From assembly GCA_035235625.1 (NCBI GenBank), contig CP141140.1:59946581-60010580 (forward strand): a DNA stretch of 64,000 nucleotides, in the 5' to 3' direction. The translations under genes were made by a program, and so were the position numbers. The DNA is from Saururus chinensis. Lineage: Eukaryota; Streptophyta; Magnoliopsida; Piperales; Saururaceae. Shown here in pieces: positions 48,432 to 60,910 of this stretch. The notes below the pieces were generated by a model that ran no database searches, was not told the origin of the DNA, and saw only the letters and a program-made list of their open reading frames with translations. Each line of letters starts with the position of its first letter. Positions within the stretch are counted from its first letter, which is position 1.

Positions 48432-50170
48432 TTAAGAGAAGTCCGGCACCCATTCGTCTCCTTGGATAAAGCTCTCCACCTTGTACAACCTAACGTACTC
48501 CACAGGTATCATGCGGCTCCACTTCACCCTGCCCATCACTTCCCTCGCCCCAGGCCCGGAGCTCAGGTACTCCCCGTAGAACAGCGTTCGCAGTGCGAAG
48601 TCGCCCTTCCACGGCATCCACCCCTCTGGCCGGACGAGGCCCCCAAGGTTGTCGGCGATGTACACCGTCCTCGCGTACTCCTTCCACGGCCGGCCCAGGT
48701 AGGTTCGGTGCGCCTGTGGGTTTCTCTGGTAGAGGCGCATGTACTCCTCGGTGCCGTACACGTTGGAGTTACTTATGACGAAGCCTGTGGATTGGGCAGG
48801 GTCGGTGCGGCCGTGGGCGGTGACGGTGCTGCTCTCCCCCAGCTTGGGATGCAGCTGGCGGGGGCGGACGAGGAGGAGACAAGTGTCAAAGACGGCGGCG
48901 GCGTTGCCGAAGACGAAGTCGACGGTGCCATAGATGTTGCTGGCGAAGTAGTACTGTCGGAGCGCTTGGGCGTAGATGGTGCCCTGGTGGCCAAGGAACT
49001 CGCAGAAGCTCACCATCATCCGGTCAGCCGTGGAACGGAACGCCACCGCCTGGTGCGTCTCTGGACCGGCCCGGTTCTCAAACGTTATTTGGCTGGCCAT
49101 GAAGCCGTCTCCCGCCACCGCTGCACGTCCAAATTAAAAGCCGAAAACGGAAACAAACGACAAATCAGTCATACTCAATTAAGGATTTACAAAAGCGAAA
49201 TGCGGAAAATGGAGTCAGTGTCACTGAATGGTGTGTGGTGCAACTTTGAGTACGTACCGACGGTCGCACTGTTGTAGGTGGAAACGCCGACCATGCCGGC
49301 GTGGAGGCTGCCCGTGATGACGGTTTTACCTGTTCCGTCCCCAAAGAATACCAAACTCGTCTTCTCCAGCGGCACCCGCACCCTCTCCTTGTACACCCCT
49401 TTCTTTATATGGATCGTGAACCACCGCCCGGAGGGAACATTCGCCGGCGCCGCGTCCACCGCCGCCTGCACAGCCGCGTAATCGCACCCCTTCTTGCATA
49501 CCGTCACGTTCGCATCCTCCAGCGTAGGCCACTTACTCCGCCTTGCCGGCGCTGGCACGCTCATGTCCTCCCAGTAACCCTGCCTCTCGGTCAGGGGAGG
49601 CTGCCACGCCGCCGTGTCGGCTCCGTATCGGTCGTAGGCGACGAGCATGGAGAGGGCGTTGCTGGTGAGCTCGGACAGGCGGAGCAATAAGGTCATGGCT
49701 GAATCGACCGCCCCAGTGGTGTTAACGTACTGGAGGGTGGAGTAGCAGTCGTGCTGGTGGAGGAGGGCGGCGCTCAACCAGGCCCGGGCGTCCTTGGTTC
49801 GGTTCGCGGGGAGGATGTCGGGCCCAGACGAGAGGGCGAGCCGGTGGTCCGAGTAGGCGAGGAACTCGAGGCAGTCCTGAGCAGTGTTGATGCGGTTCTT
49901 GTCTGACCCCGCGGAGCGGAGGACGGTTTGGACCATAGACCGGGCGATCCGGAGGTTCCTGGCCGACAGCCTAATGGCGGAGAGAATGAGGTCCAGGTGC
50001 TTGGGGGAGGCCGGCAGGTCGTGGGAGGCGGAGAGAGAGGATTCACAGGATTCCGGGAAGCGGGTCGCCTGGCAGGCCTGGCGGATGGTCTGCGAGGCGG
50101 AGAAGGCGGAGGAGAGGAAAGGGGAGGAGAGGAGGGAGAGGGAGAGGAGCAAGGAGAGTAAGGAGGCCAT
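48432..50170 (-). CDS. Pectinesterase/pectinesterase inhibitor (PME51-like), copy B
   Basis: Two exons, 50170-49258 and 49120-48432, joined across a 137-bp phase-1 intron (donor GTACGT, acceptor TGCAG), give 533 aa. Signal peptide 1-25; PMEI prodomain about 26-180 (QACQAT, PESC, QDCLEFL); pectinesterase domain about 222-533 with GDGFMAS, HQAVAFR (Gln328 kept), GTVDFVFG (Asp372, nucleophile), AHGRTDPAQSTGF, LGRPWKEYARTV and IQGDEW near the end. The GxQDTLY site reads GHQGTIY: Gln350 is kept but the proton-donor Asp is Gly351. The secreted product should act on or bind cell-wall pectin; loss of the Asp makes normal catalysis doubtful. Intron position and phase are identical to copy A, so the two are duplicates. 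Antisense open frames here (for example 48381-49277) are shadows of the GC-rich coding strand. Confidence 0.93.
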
Positions 50171-51068
50171 GAGGAGGAGTGTAGAGAATGCGATGGACTT
50201 TCAGGGCTTGGTTGCTCTGCTACTTATAGTGTACCGACGGCTGGAGGAGGAAACCCATCCAGAGGCGGCGCAGAGCGGAGAGGAGACGGATTTGGGGGCT
50301 GGGATTGGGGTGGCGGTGGCGGGCCTGGCGTCCCAGTCTAGTCTCAAATTATTGATTGAATACTCATCCAAATCCGGTAGTGGAGCCCGACGGCTGGCAT
50401 AGCCATCAATGGAGAACAGTTCATTCACGGGTCAAATGTGGGCCCTGCACTCAAACCGCATTTCCATCCCAATTGTGGGAACCACGACAGGAGGATATCG
50501 TGGACCCCACTTGGAATTTAAATGGGAACGAGATCTAGAAGTGCTCAATGCGACAATTTGGTTGGCTGCTTCCCCAAATTATCGGTGACCCAACAAATTG
50601 ATTCGACTGATGGATTTGTACGTCATATTGCAACGGTCACCGATTATTAATAAATTACTTATTTATATATGTTTCTATTAATAATGTATGTATGGTAATT
50701 CATTTATAGATATTTTTTTTTTCAGACACGACTATTACTCACGCAAATAATTACATAATGGTTTAAGAGAACGAAAAAGGTGTTGATAATTTAGGTAGAA
50801 AAGCTAAGGTGGGGATCGATCTAGATTAAGTATATATTAATAATTTAAAATTATGTTATTTTTTTATTTATAATATTATTATTAAATAAATTTATTTATT
50901 TTAAAAAGCTAAATAAATAAAGGATAAAAGTAATATTTAATAATTTAAATAAAAACTTAAATATAATATTAATACAATTATATTTAATTTATTAAAGAAT
51001 TAGGTATAAGATAATTATGTTTAAGAATATTATATTGAAATTAAAATTATCCTTTATAAATCATACTA
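50171..51068. repeat. Upstream region of pectinesterase B, partner of the duplication at 38453-38690 and 44246-45290
   Basis: The proximal part matches 38453-38690 and the distal part matches 44246-45290, in unbroken order. This is the empty allele-like site that proves the hAT insertion at 38691-44237. Confidence 0.85.
50221..50230 (-). promoter_or_regulatory. TATA box of pectinesterase B
   Basis: Minus-strand ACTATAAGTA lies about 51 bp before the ATG and is followed by GCAGAGC and GAAAGTCCATC. Equivalent positions in the truncated copy (ACTATAGGTA) and in copy A (CTTTAAGTA) are degenerate. Confidence 0.6.
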
Positions 51069-54000
51069 ATTTTCATAGTCCAGATAATTTAATAAATAAA
51101 TTTATATCATTATTAACTCATCTTAAATCTGGGAGGTACCATAGTTCTAAATGAACATAAAATAAAATCATATCCTTTCGGACCTAAACCGGTTTCGATA
51201 AGCCTTAAATCGATCAATCTAATAACCAATGTTATCCAATTTCATCTAATCGATTAAACTATTTAATCATAATTAATTTTATTCATAAACCACTTTCATG
51301 ATGCATGTAACATTGTGTATACGTGAGCAAAGTTACATAAGTCTAAATATAAGAGACATGCTCAAATTAATTCACATGTGCATCAATTATGACTTGTTTA
51401 TGTCAAATAATTATAATATAAACTTATGCAAGTGTACATAAAATGGTAGTATTCAAGCCTAAGCAAAGCAGTGTGAAACATGAACAAACCATTATCAATT
51501 TTATACAAATGCATCTATGATTTTATCATAGTTCCTCCTTACTGAAATCCTGTACAAAATATGTTGAAAATAACGAAAGGCAAGTCCAAGATAAGTATCA
51601 CCTTACGTTAGACTTAGACAAAGATAAATATAATTATACTTAAGCTAGAACATAGAAATATAATTTACAAATAATTAGTATAACATGTAAAAACATACAT
51701 ACACATCGTCATGGTTAAACCTAACAAAATCATCAATAAATCATAGATAATCATAAAACATGAATTTAGGATAAGGAGAATATAATGTAATAATCCAACA
51801 AATATAACCTAAATTATGCTTGAACCAAATCATATCTTTTAAGATAATCCTCATGCATTCACAGTAGCATTTATAGGTAAGAAAATAACTCATTCTAAAT
51901 AAAATATGCAAGAATCACAAAAATTACTATTTGGCCGTTAGATTAGCCAAATAGTTATTGGTATAGTGGTTGTTTGAACACCTGTTGGGCCATTCGAATG
52001 CCCTTAACAGTTCAAATCTAGTTTATCTTTAACCTTACAAAAATCAAACCGAGAATATTAAAAAATACAAAAAAAGATTTAAAATCAGTCAAGAACTTTG
52101 TGATATCATAATACAAATCTAAGACATGATATATCTACCCATTATTAAGCTAACTCACAAGAAAATTGACATAAAAGTCATACTTTTAATAATCCACCCT
52201 TAAAGCACAAAATAAGCATGAACCCGTTTAAATCCATTCCAACACAAAATCCAAAGCATAAAACCATTTGAGATGAAAACTCATTACCTTAATTAAGCTA
52301 TTGGGTCGAAATCGAAGCTCTATTATTCAAGAATCCCTACCCAAAGTTAGAATTTTGATTAATACTTAATCAAAATTGAATATTAAGCAAATAACCTTAA
52401 AAACATGTAGATCTAAGGTTCCCTTTGATTAAAAATGAGAATATTTTTTTTAGGATTTGAAATAAAAATTTAAAATAATATTTTTTTAATGGGATAAATC
52501 AAGAATTCATTCGGAGGGAAGTAGGAATAAGTGAGATTAAGAGAAAACCCAGATAATTAGTGAAGATTAGGGGGCTTAAAACATACTTAAATTGGTTTCC
52601 TCCTTTGGCAATAAGGATTAGGGCATTTCTCAGTCTCTTATATCAGCCATTTCCAAGGGATGGTACTTTCCTTATATAGTAAGTTATTAGGGTATAAATA
52701 CTAAATATTGGGTTGTAAATATAATTTAGTGCCCTAAATTTTTAATTTTGCTAATTTTAAGGTTAAAAAGAAAATTTAAAAGTATAAAACTCATTAACAT
52801 GAAATAAGGTAAGTTTAGGGTCACGTGGGACTCTCACCATCCAAATGTGACGTGGAGCCCACGGTGGGGTCTACACCCAAAATTTATAAATTTTTTTGAT
52901 AAAATCTCAAAAATTTCCTAAAAATAGGATAATATAATTTTAGTATAAAAACTTGTAAAAATGAGAACTAGATTTAGTAAGGTGGGGAACATAGATATGA
53001 TATACACCATATCTATGCTTCCCACGTCAGATTTAACATCTTCATCGTTTGAATCGATAGTAATGATTGTTTTATACTTCTTCTTGCCACCACCACATCT
53101 TAATGATTAAACTTTGTAAGGCGCATGATTGATTGCTCTCCAAATCAATTACATTATCTGATCCAGAATAATCACTCTCTATAATCAACAAAAGAAAAGG
53201 TATGAACATATTGCAATATACCACCAACATCGAATCATATGCCACACATGATAGAGTTAATGATATTTTTTAAGAATATATGTTATTTATTTTACTCAGG
53301 AGTATGCTTTGGTCTGATACTTACGGATGAGAAGACCATATAACCTAGTATATATGGTTAAAACAAAGTTAACTAATATGGGCTACCTGGTGACTGGTAG
53401 ATGTTAGTAGGCTATTATTTGTTGAAGTACATTGTGTGTTCATTAGTTTTGAGCAAGATAGGTTTACATGGTAGGTTTCAATGATGTGATATGATCTTAG
53501 TGAGGACGAGACCATATAACCTAGAGTTTATGGTTAAAAGAAAGTTAATTGATACTGGCTAACTGATGACTGGTGCAAATATGTGATAGACTGACAGCAA
53601 GAAGGTGGATAAACAGCGCAAGAAGCAACTTAGAAAAGAATATTTCTGTAGGTAAAATACTAGAATATCACTTTCAAATAGAGGAGAAGGCATGAAATCA
53701 CTAACCCTGTCCTAGACATTCTAGCTTTGCAATGAACAACCACAACTTTTTCAACGTTTGTCTTGAGCCATGAGTAGGCACTTTGACAAAATGATATTAT
53801 AAGTTGAATTGGGGGGCAATTATTATTTAAACTTTTTTATATTTATTTTCATAATAAAGTTATTTTTTAAGTTTTCTAAATATTTGAATTGGGTCATGTT
53901 TAGGTATGCATGGATTGGGGACAAACTAGTTTTAGGTGGTTGTTATATTTCAAATCAAAATTTGGGTCACTAATTTTATTATTGATTTGAAGGGGCAGTG

Positions 54001-54561
54001 GAGGAGAAGCAAGAGTTGAAGAACATCGTCGTTGGAGTCTGATGTTGAGGTGCCAGTCAGCTTCGTAGTGGTGAGATTGATTATGTTAGAAAAAAAGATG
54101 GGATAGACTTGGAGAGCAATCATTTTGCACATAACCAAGTTTCTTTGTGAGGTGGTGGTGGTGGCTTGCAGAAGAAGAAAACTATAATTATCATTGACTT
54201 AAATTTTGAATATGCTAAACCTAATGTGAGAAATGATATGTTATACAATCATGAAATAACTCAGTGATAGTATAACATATCGGTTCCCACCTTAGATGTA
54301 GCATCTTTAGAATCTGAGTTAATGATAATTATAGGTGTGTACTTCTTTTTCTTGCCACCACCACTTCCTAATGATCAAACTTTGTAATGTGCATGACTAA
54401 TTGCTCTCCAATTCAATTACATGTAATCACATGCCGCACATGATAGAGTTAATGACATTTTGTATCTTCACCATGTATGGGTATGATGGATAATGTATAT
54501 GAGATTATTTTTAATGGTTAGAAAATACCTTCATGTACACTTTAGTTGATATTGTACAAGC
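51069..54561. other. AT-rich intergenic DNA with dispersed repeats
   Basis: No recognised gene. A direct repeat GACCATATAACCTAG..TTATGGTTAAAA occurs near 53337 and 53511. Three copies of a further repeat are listed separately. A minus-strand open frame at 53950-54138 belongs to one of those copies and has no domain. Confidence 0.45.
53020..54465. repeat. Three copies of an approximately 200-bp repeat in mixed orientation
   Basis: Plus-orientation copies at about 53020-53275 and 54285-54465 share ACTTCTT.TTCTTGCCACCACCAC, GATTGCTCTCCAA.TCAATTACAT and CACATGATAGAGTTAATGA. A reverse-orientation copy lies at about 53990-54230 (GAGAGCAATCATTTTGCACATAA...GGTGGTGGTGGCTTGCAGAAGAAG). Read in the opposite sense each can encode a short GGGKKK...IIxI-like tail, perhaps from a transposon protein of unknown type. 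Confidence 0.6.
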
Positions 54562-54566
54562 GAATG

Positions 54567-57500
54567 TGTAATAACCTTGACTTTTATGTGGTTATTTTTT
54601 TGCTTCTTGGGAAATTAATTATTTGTCTTAAGCTTCTGTATTATTTTTCTCGATAATTATGTGTTAGTGTTGTGCATAGCCTCGGTTGTAGGTAGAAAAG
54701 GTTTGTACATTTTCAAGAGTTTAAACGCGTAAGTTAAGGTTGCGGAGCTTAATTTAAAACTTGCTCCTTAAATTAGGGCTCTTAGATTAAAAGTAAAGTT
54801 GTTTTGGACAAGATGTGTTCTTAATGGGGAGTTCATCATGCGTCAGAAGTTCTCGTGCTCGAAGAAGAAGTGGAGAAGCGCAAGGTAGAGGTGCACGATT
54901 TTTTTTTAAAAAAAGAGAATAAAACAGAGCGCAAAACGCAGAACGCGTTTTGCGTTCTGCACAGTGATTCCTCCTGCGGAAAGGAGAGAACTTCCGCCCC
55001 TCCCCTATGCCGGAGTTGGACTTTTTGGCCACCGTGGAGCTGGCCACGCCGCCTTTGTTTGCCGTCACAACTCCTCCCCTGCAAATCAGTTCGCCGGCTA
55101 ACTGTGGAAGTTTTTGGTTGAATTGCTGCCAGAGTTGTTGGAAGTCACCGAAGCCGTTGGAATCCGCCAGAGCAGTCACCTGGCACCCACAAACCGGGAG
55201 GTACCACCCCTTTCCCCAATTTTAATCTTGTCGGCCCTTCCTCTAGAAATTTTGTTTGCGGACAGTTTTGGGGGAATTTCTTTAGTCTGGGCCGAACCAC
55301 CACTGTAGCCGACGGAGTTTCTCGCCGTGAGCTGTTTTCAGCCGGCGACTACTCCACCGACCCTTTGGGCTACTGTGGAACCGCCATGCACCCAGAGTTT
55401 TCACTCTGATCAACCACCTCTCACTGACCTACCCTGTTTTTGGACCGAACCGCCACTGTGGTCGGCGGGGTTGGCCGTTGTGAGCTGTTTTTTGGCCAGC
55501 GACCACTCTGCCAAGCCTTGGGGATTTTCCTGTTTTGGGCCGAGCTGCCACTGTAGTCGGCGGGGTTGGCCGCCGTGAGCTGTTTTCTGGCTGGCGACCA
55601 CTCTGCCAAGTTGGGGATTTTCCTGTTTTGGGTCAAGCCGCCATTGTAGTCGGCGGGGTTGGCCGCCATGAGCTGTTTTCCGGCTGGCGACTACTCTTCC
55701 AAGCCTTTGGGTTACTGTTGGGATGCCATGCAATCGGATTTTTCAATCCGATCAATGGCCTCTCGTAGGCCTACCCTGTTTTTGGGCTGAACTACTTCTG
55801 AGACTGGCAAAAGTTGCCATTTGATCAGTTTTCTGCCGGTCTCGACACCATCTCTCCCACCTCAGATCTTGATTTATCTCCTCGCATATTTTTTTCCTCT
55901 TAAATTTTATTTAGCAATCTCTGCATGTTCATCTACCAGAAAATTCACAAGAAGTTTGGCCAGCGGCCATTCCACCTTGCCAGCGGCTAGAGACCACCTC
56001 CATGACAATGCTTTACCCACACTATTGGACTGACCTAAGCTCTTTTTGGGGCGTGCAGGCATCTAAATCACCGGTGCGGGTGTTGTGAGAGACGTTCTTA
56101 ACCGCGGGCGTTAATTGGAGACCTGCACTGCAGTTTCCACCCCAAGCCATCTCTCGTAGTGTATGGGTGCGTGGGCTGCTGGGTATGCACCAACGCAGCC
56201 TTAGGGGTATGCCCGAACATCAATTTTGGCCCGGTCGATGAGGTAGGAGACTTTGAACCTTAGAAATTCACTCTAGTGTGTTTTTCTGATAGGATGCATG
56301 CTAGGACTAAGGTGTTTAATTGCATGATGTTTAGATGGATATTAATGCGGAGGATGTTAAGTGCAGAGATTAATTTTAATGGTTATATGTGTATATTTTA
56401 AAATTATCTGTGTATTAATTAGTTGATTAGTCGTACGTTCACATTATGACTTATTCTTGATTTGAATAGTTGGATGAGCAGAAGACTTGTGTAATTAATT
56501 ATATTTCTTGCTAAATGCATGAGTGGTTGTGATGCTTACGTAAGAATTATGTTTTCATGCTATAAAGGCTATAAACCATGTTGTAAGATGTATGTGTGAT
56601 GTATAGTTTAGAACTATGAGTAGTTATACATGTACAGATGATGTACGTATGCTTGATAAGTGATGATCAGTTTCGACTAATTCGAATTTCTGAAAAGTGA
56701 GGCAGAGACTTCAAGGTTTAGTAAATAGGCAGATTAGGGTTTGAAGCTTAGATATAAGCGACAAGTAAAGGTACAATCATATTGGTACCTGCATAACGTA
56801 TAAACTATAAACTTCAACATAATTAAAGTATGTAGTTGATAATAAGAGTGAGTCCTTAGCTAGATTGATGGATTAAATTCCGTTTGGTTGATGACTGACG
56901 GATGGTCAGTTTCACCTATAAGATTAACGTAGTTCATACCTTGGAGGTAATGTTTGTGTAAGTTAGGATTTTTGATGCTCTATTGAGAGCACCATGAGTT
57001 GTGCGCCCAAGAGTGGCATTGTAAGTTTTCTGCCCAAGAGAGGCATTGTAAGTTTTTTGCCCAAGAGTGGCTTTGTAAATTTTCCTGCCTTAATTGGCAT
57101 TTTAAGGCCCTTGCTGGCCCTGTATAGCCCCAGAGAGTGGGCATTTGCGCGCTAAGGTAAGTAATATCATGGATCTACTCTTACCTGTTTGATCCTATGC
57201 CCCATGAGCACCGGTGTACTTTGCCTTCGGAATCTTTTTAACGCGTAGGTTTCTCCCCGAAGGTTAAGGTGACGCCCTAGTGGCATTCTTTCCTTTCGAC
57301 AGTAGAGCTAATTGAGATTTAATTAGTTCTATTCGTCGAGTGTAAGTGTAAGATAATAAATGTAAGATTGTAAGTGTAAGTAGTATGTATGTGAAAATGA
57401 GAGTTTGATAGATTGTGTTTTGTTATACGTAAGGTGAAAAGAAAAATTTGTAAGTTTAGAAAGCTCAGAGGAATTGTAGTACTCTGATTGAGATTGTATT

Positions 57501-58162
57501 TATCTTCTCCTGGTTCTTGGTTTGCTACTGTCTTGCAGAGTAGCTTTGGTGTGAACTTTTATGGTTCACTGATTTTGATTCTCCTACTGAGTATGAAAAT
57601 ACTCATGTTCTTTTTTTCTAATCCGCAGGCACTCCAGGGACTTCTGTGGGGCCTAGTTCGAGAGCAGCTTAGCATTTGGGGATACACTTTTTGGAGTGCA
57701 GGTCGATTTTTTACTCTATTGTTCCTTGATTAATTTATGCTACGATCTGTTGTAAATAAATTTTGGAGTACATGTATTAAGTGAGGTGAGCGCTTTTACA
57801 TGTATTATTTTGAACTTGTACACGGACTGTATTATTACTTTCGACTGTTATGGAACTTGTACCCAGCTACGCCTGGGAAAATACATTAAAAGCCCATGGC
57901 CATGGCAAATTTTGTCTTTTGTTCGTTATTCATGCCGGGGGATAAATGAGCTACGAGCTTTGAATGTTTTATCGTTTCATATCTTTGTTTTGAATTGAAA
58001 AGAAAGTGTTAGAGATGGATTTGATACAAATGAATGAGAATTATAAAAAATTCTTTTCACAAGTTTCATATTTTTGTCAATTTTCACCAATTTATGGCCG
58101 TTATATTGCAGAATTTTTATTTAAATTTTATAAAAATTATTTTGAAAACCCCGGGCGTGACA
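54567..58162 (+). mobile_element. Solo LTR, 3596 bp, target duplication GAATG
   Basis: Begins TGTAATAACC and ends CCCCGGGCGTGACA, flanked by GAATG at 54562-54566 and 58163-58167. It shows the same module order as the longer LTRs: GC-rich part (54950-56200), GGATGCATGCTAGGAC, CTCTATTGAGAGCACC, repeated GCCCAAGAGTGGCATTGTA, CTCTTACCTGTTTGATCCTA, GGTTAAGGTGACGCC, the hairpin CTACTGAGTATGAAAATACTCA (57586-57607) and GACTTGTACCCAG.TACGCCTGGG. No coding domains, second LTR or internal region. Confidence 0.87.
55293..55715. repeat. GC-rich tandem repeat (about 95 bp) in the solo LTR
   Basis: Units beginning CCTGTTTT.GG start near 55432, 55529 and 55622. Each carries GTCGGCGGGGTTGGCCG and GTGAGCTGTTTT. 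A more diverged unit precedes them at about 55293. Open frames across it simply reflect the repeat. Confidence 0.85.
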
Positions 58163-58615
58163 GAATGTTTCTCAGGGTTAGAACTGTCTTTATTTATTGA
58201 TTATGTTGATTGGATTGGTGGGAATAGAAATAGTTTTTAATGCATTCATATACAATTTAGTGGTTGAAGATAAATATTATTTAGAAACCTTTAAAAATAA
58301 AATGAAAAGCTACAACTTCCCATAGACGTCATTAAAAACACAGATAGAGTTAAATAAATTGAATATTGATGGTTAGAATTCGCCATGGCAAAGAGATATT
58401 TCGACGGAGTGAAGGCTTCGATTTAAAAGCTTAATTTACGGTTACTATATTGTATTGGAAAGTAACCTAAAATATGAGGGAGGAGTAACCTAAAACACGA
58501 GGGAGGAGTTTCTGTCACATATACTTCAATTGCCCAAGTATCTTTAGTACGTGCATTTTACTTCGGAGTCTCACAATTGTTATTTTGATGAATGGGGCAT
58601 TTATAATAGAGTCCC

Positions 58616-58807
58616 GTTTATATAAGCCCGGGCTCACGCGCACCTACGTGACCCTGGACTCATATGGGCCATTAGATTTACATCCAACGACCCATAATAC
58701 TCACCGGCCATTTAAACCCATGAGTATTATGGGCCACCAGATGTAAATCCGACGGCCCATAGAGCATGGGCTCACGTAGTCACGCGTGAGCCCGGGCTCA
58801 TATAAAC
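58616..58807. mobile_element. 192-bp hairpin MITE
   Basis: The left end GTTTATATAAGCCCGGGCTC pairs with the right end GAGCCCGGGCTCATATAAAC, and pairing continues inward (GGGCCATTAGATTTACATCC with GATGTAAATC.GACGGCCC; CATAATACTC with GAGTATTATG). The whole element is one long imperfect hairpin without coding sequence. The target duplication is unclear. Confidence 0.85.
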
Positions 58808-59396
58808 TTTTCCCCTTATTATGTATAATATATACATTTAGGCACATATTTCCAATGTGTATCACACGAATGAAGATAGTTCGCCACGTTTGAGTTGTCC
58901 ACACGTGCGTTGCACATAGTAGAAATGGGCCATCCCTCGTCATAAAGGTGAAAACCATGAAACACTTCCACCAGTTCTTCACAGCCGAATGTTTCTTCCT
59001 AGGCTAACTTCTGAGGTATTCTCTTACGGACCCATATTCTTGTCTCCCTACAAGCAAATCATGGGACTGTAGGTTGGCGACGGGTGGATGTCCAAGAGCA
59101 TCCTCCCCATATGTACCCTAACTCATGGAGGAAGACATGGATAGTTGTGTTTCTACCTAAAGGTGGCCATACCAGAACAATAGTAATGTTGGATGTGGAG
59201 AATATAAATGTTTTTACTTATGCATGAACTAGTTCTTACCTGCTATGCTCTGATGATGAAACAAGAAAGGCAGCAAATTTTTGGGTGTGGAGAAGGTCGG
59301 CAAAAGCTTTAACTGATCCGGCTCAACTGATAACTGGTAGTGGCTGACATAGGTAACTCTTGGGTACATTGAATCTTTACTTTTAAAGGCACTTAT

Positions 59397-59420
59397 AGGG
59401 TGTGTGTGTGTGTGTGTGTT
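59397..59420. repeat. (GT)n microsatellite
   Basis: About 11 GT dinucleotides. Confidence 0.9.
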
Positions 59421-59713
59421 GCATGTGCAGTTGTAATACAGGAAGGAATGATTGAGCTTAAGAATCAAATTGAAGAACGTAAACACAAACTTCTTTCAAT
59501 TTTGAGACGGAAAGCATTAATTGATAAATATCAACTGATAATTGCTATCACCTAACTGATATAACTCTCAGGTGTATTCAGATAGATACAAATGAGTAGC
59601 CTTTTTATGTGTGGGGAGGAGAGTGGGATGCAAATCGACACAAGTATGATAGCTCCAATGCCAAGTCAGATCTCATATTTGTTAGAAGCTCATTGATGTA
59701 CTAATCCTTGGTG

Positions 59714-60606
59714 ACCATGGTTTTCAAAGTAATAGGATGTTGTAGCAAGGAATACTCGTTGAAGATGAGTTTTACATATCCTTTGGCAATCCCCCTGGAC
59801 CTACCTCCAATGGAAATACACGATACTAGGACTCTCCATTATTTTCTATGCTATGCGAAGGCCAGGCACGATGGTCTCCCATTGAAAATAACCAAAGTAA
59901 AATATGTACACATGTTCCAGGAATGTGACCCAATTTTTGTTGTATCCGAACCAATGATTAACCAGTTGATTATGTTGAATAATTCCGACATCCATAGTAG
60001 ACATGCAAATGAAGTGACCCCAAAGGTGGAAGTGAAGGAAGTAGGAGTGAGGGATGCAAAAGAACTCAATGATCATTTGGCAAGTGGTGTGGCTGATAGG
60101 GACATTTTGGACAACAACACAATGGATTTGAGTGACGACGCATAAGTAGATGACTTATTGCGTGAGGCCAAGGGGTTGGAGGCAAGGAAAGCTCTTGTTT
60201 AAATTTGCAATCCGATTCAGAAGAAGAACTAGTAGATGTCCTGATTGCAAGGGTTGAAGTGGATAAGGTGCACATCTCTAATATTGAGGAGATTGTGGCC
60301 AACTCAAATGAGGGAAATGATGCCAGAGGAGCTAATGATGAAGAAAGTGGGACAAAAATCATGTATAACATTGATGTAGAAGATGTCATCTACGATGGAT
60401 GGCAAGATCATCATGAGGAAGACATTAAATGTGATAAATTTGAATTGCATGACTATGATGAGTATGTCTACATTGTAGGAGGAGATGATGATATTTGGTA
60501 TGGAAATGGTCAAAATGCGACTGCTGTAAGTACGAAAGGTGGAAGAGGTCCGCCTCTGAACTTAAATAAAGTGACAAACATTGACATGGCTGAAAGAAAG
60601 TGGTAA
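59714..60606 (+). pseudogene. N-terminal region of a second MULE transposase gene
   Basis: From an ATG at about 59717 the frame reads MVFKVIGCCSKEYSLKMSF...PLDLPPMEIHDTRTLHYFLCY...FVVSEPMINQL, the PB1-like or mobile-element leader seen at the start of many plant MURA proteins, up to a stop at 60143. Acidic linker coding continues in another frame at 60205-60606 (SDSEEELVDVLIARVEVDK...YDEYVYIVGGDDD). Frame changes and stops show decay. A poorly preserved stretch at 60660-60840 (NGALSLINDGDGGWRG) and a probable intron (60840-60910) separate it from the DNA-binding domain. Confidence 0.6.
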
Positions 60607-60910
60607 GAAATATTAAATCCTTATTATTATCTATTTGTTTGCTAATTTATCAATGTGTAGTAAATTTGTAGTGGTGTTAAATGAAAGGGGATGAAGTTCC
60701 AACAAGAGAAAATGGAGCATTGTCACTCATAAATGACGGAGATGGTGGTTGGAGGGGGAAAACACCATCATCAAGTACCATTTTTGGGAAACCTTCGGCA
60801 CCAGAACCACTTCAAAGGTCATATCATATCTTACATAGTTAGTTAACTGATTATACTTAACTTATAACTGTTTGTCTCATTCTAATACTGATATAAATAT
60901 AATCTTTCAT

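Larger units (their letters stand above)
58168..59707. other. Intergenic DNA 5' of the second MULE
   Basis: Holds a small hairpin MITE (58616-58807) and a GT microsatellite (59397-59420). Segments at 59310-59350 and 59530-59570 share CAACTGATAA and ACTCT..GGTGTA/GGGTACATT motifs and may be MULE terminal or leader DNA. No gene recognised. Confidence 0.4.

Noticed and set aside
48381..49277. 298-codon plus-strand open frame
   Set aside because: It is antisense to exon 2 and the intron of pectinesterase B. The GC-rich codons leave the opposite strand open. No domain was recognised.
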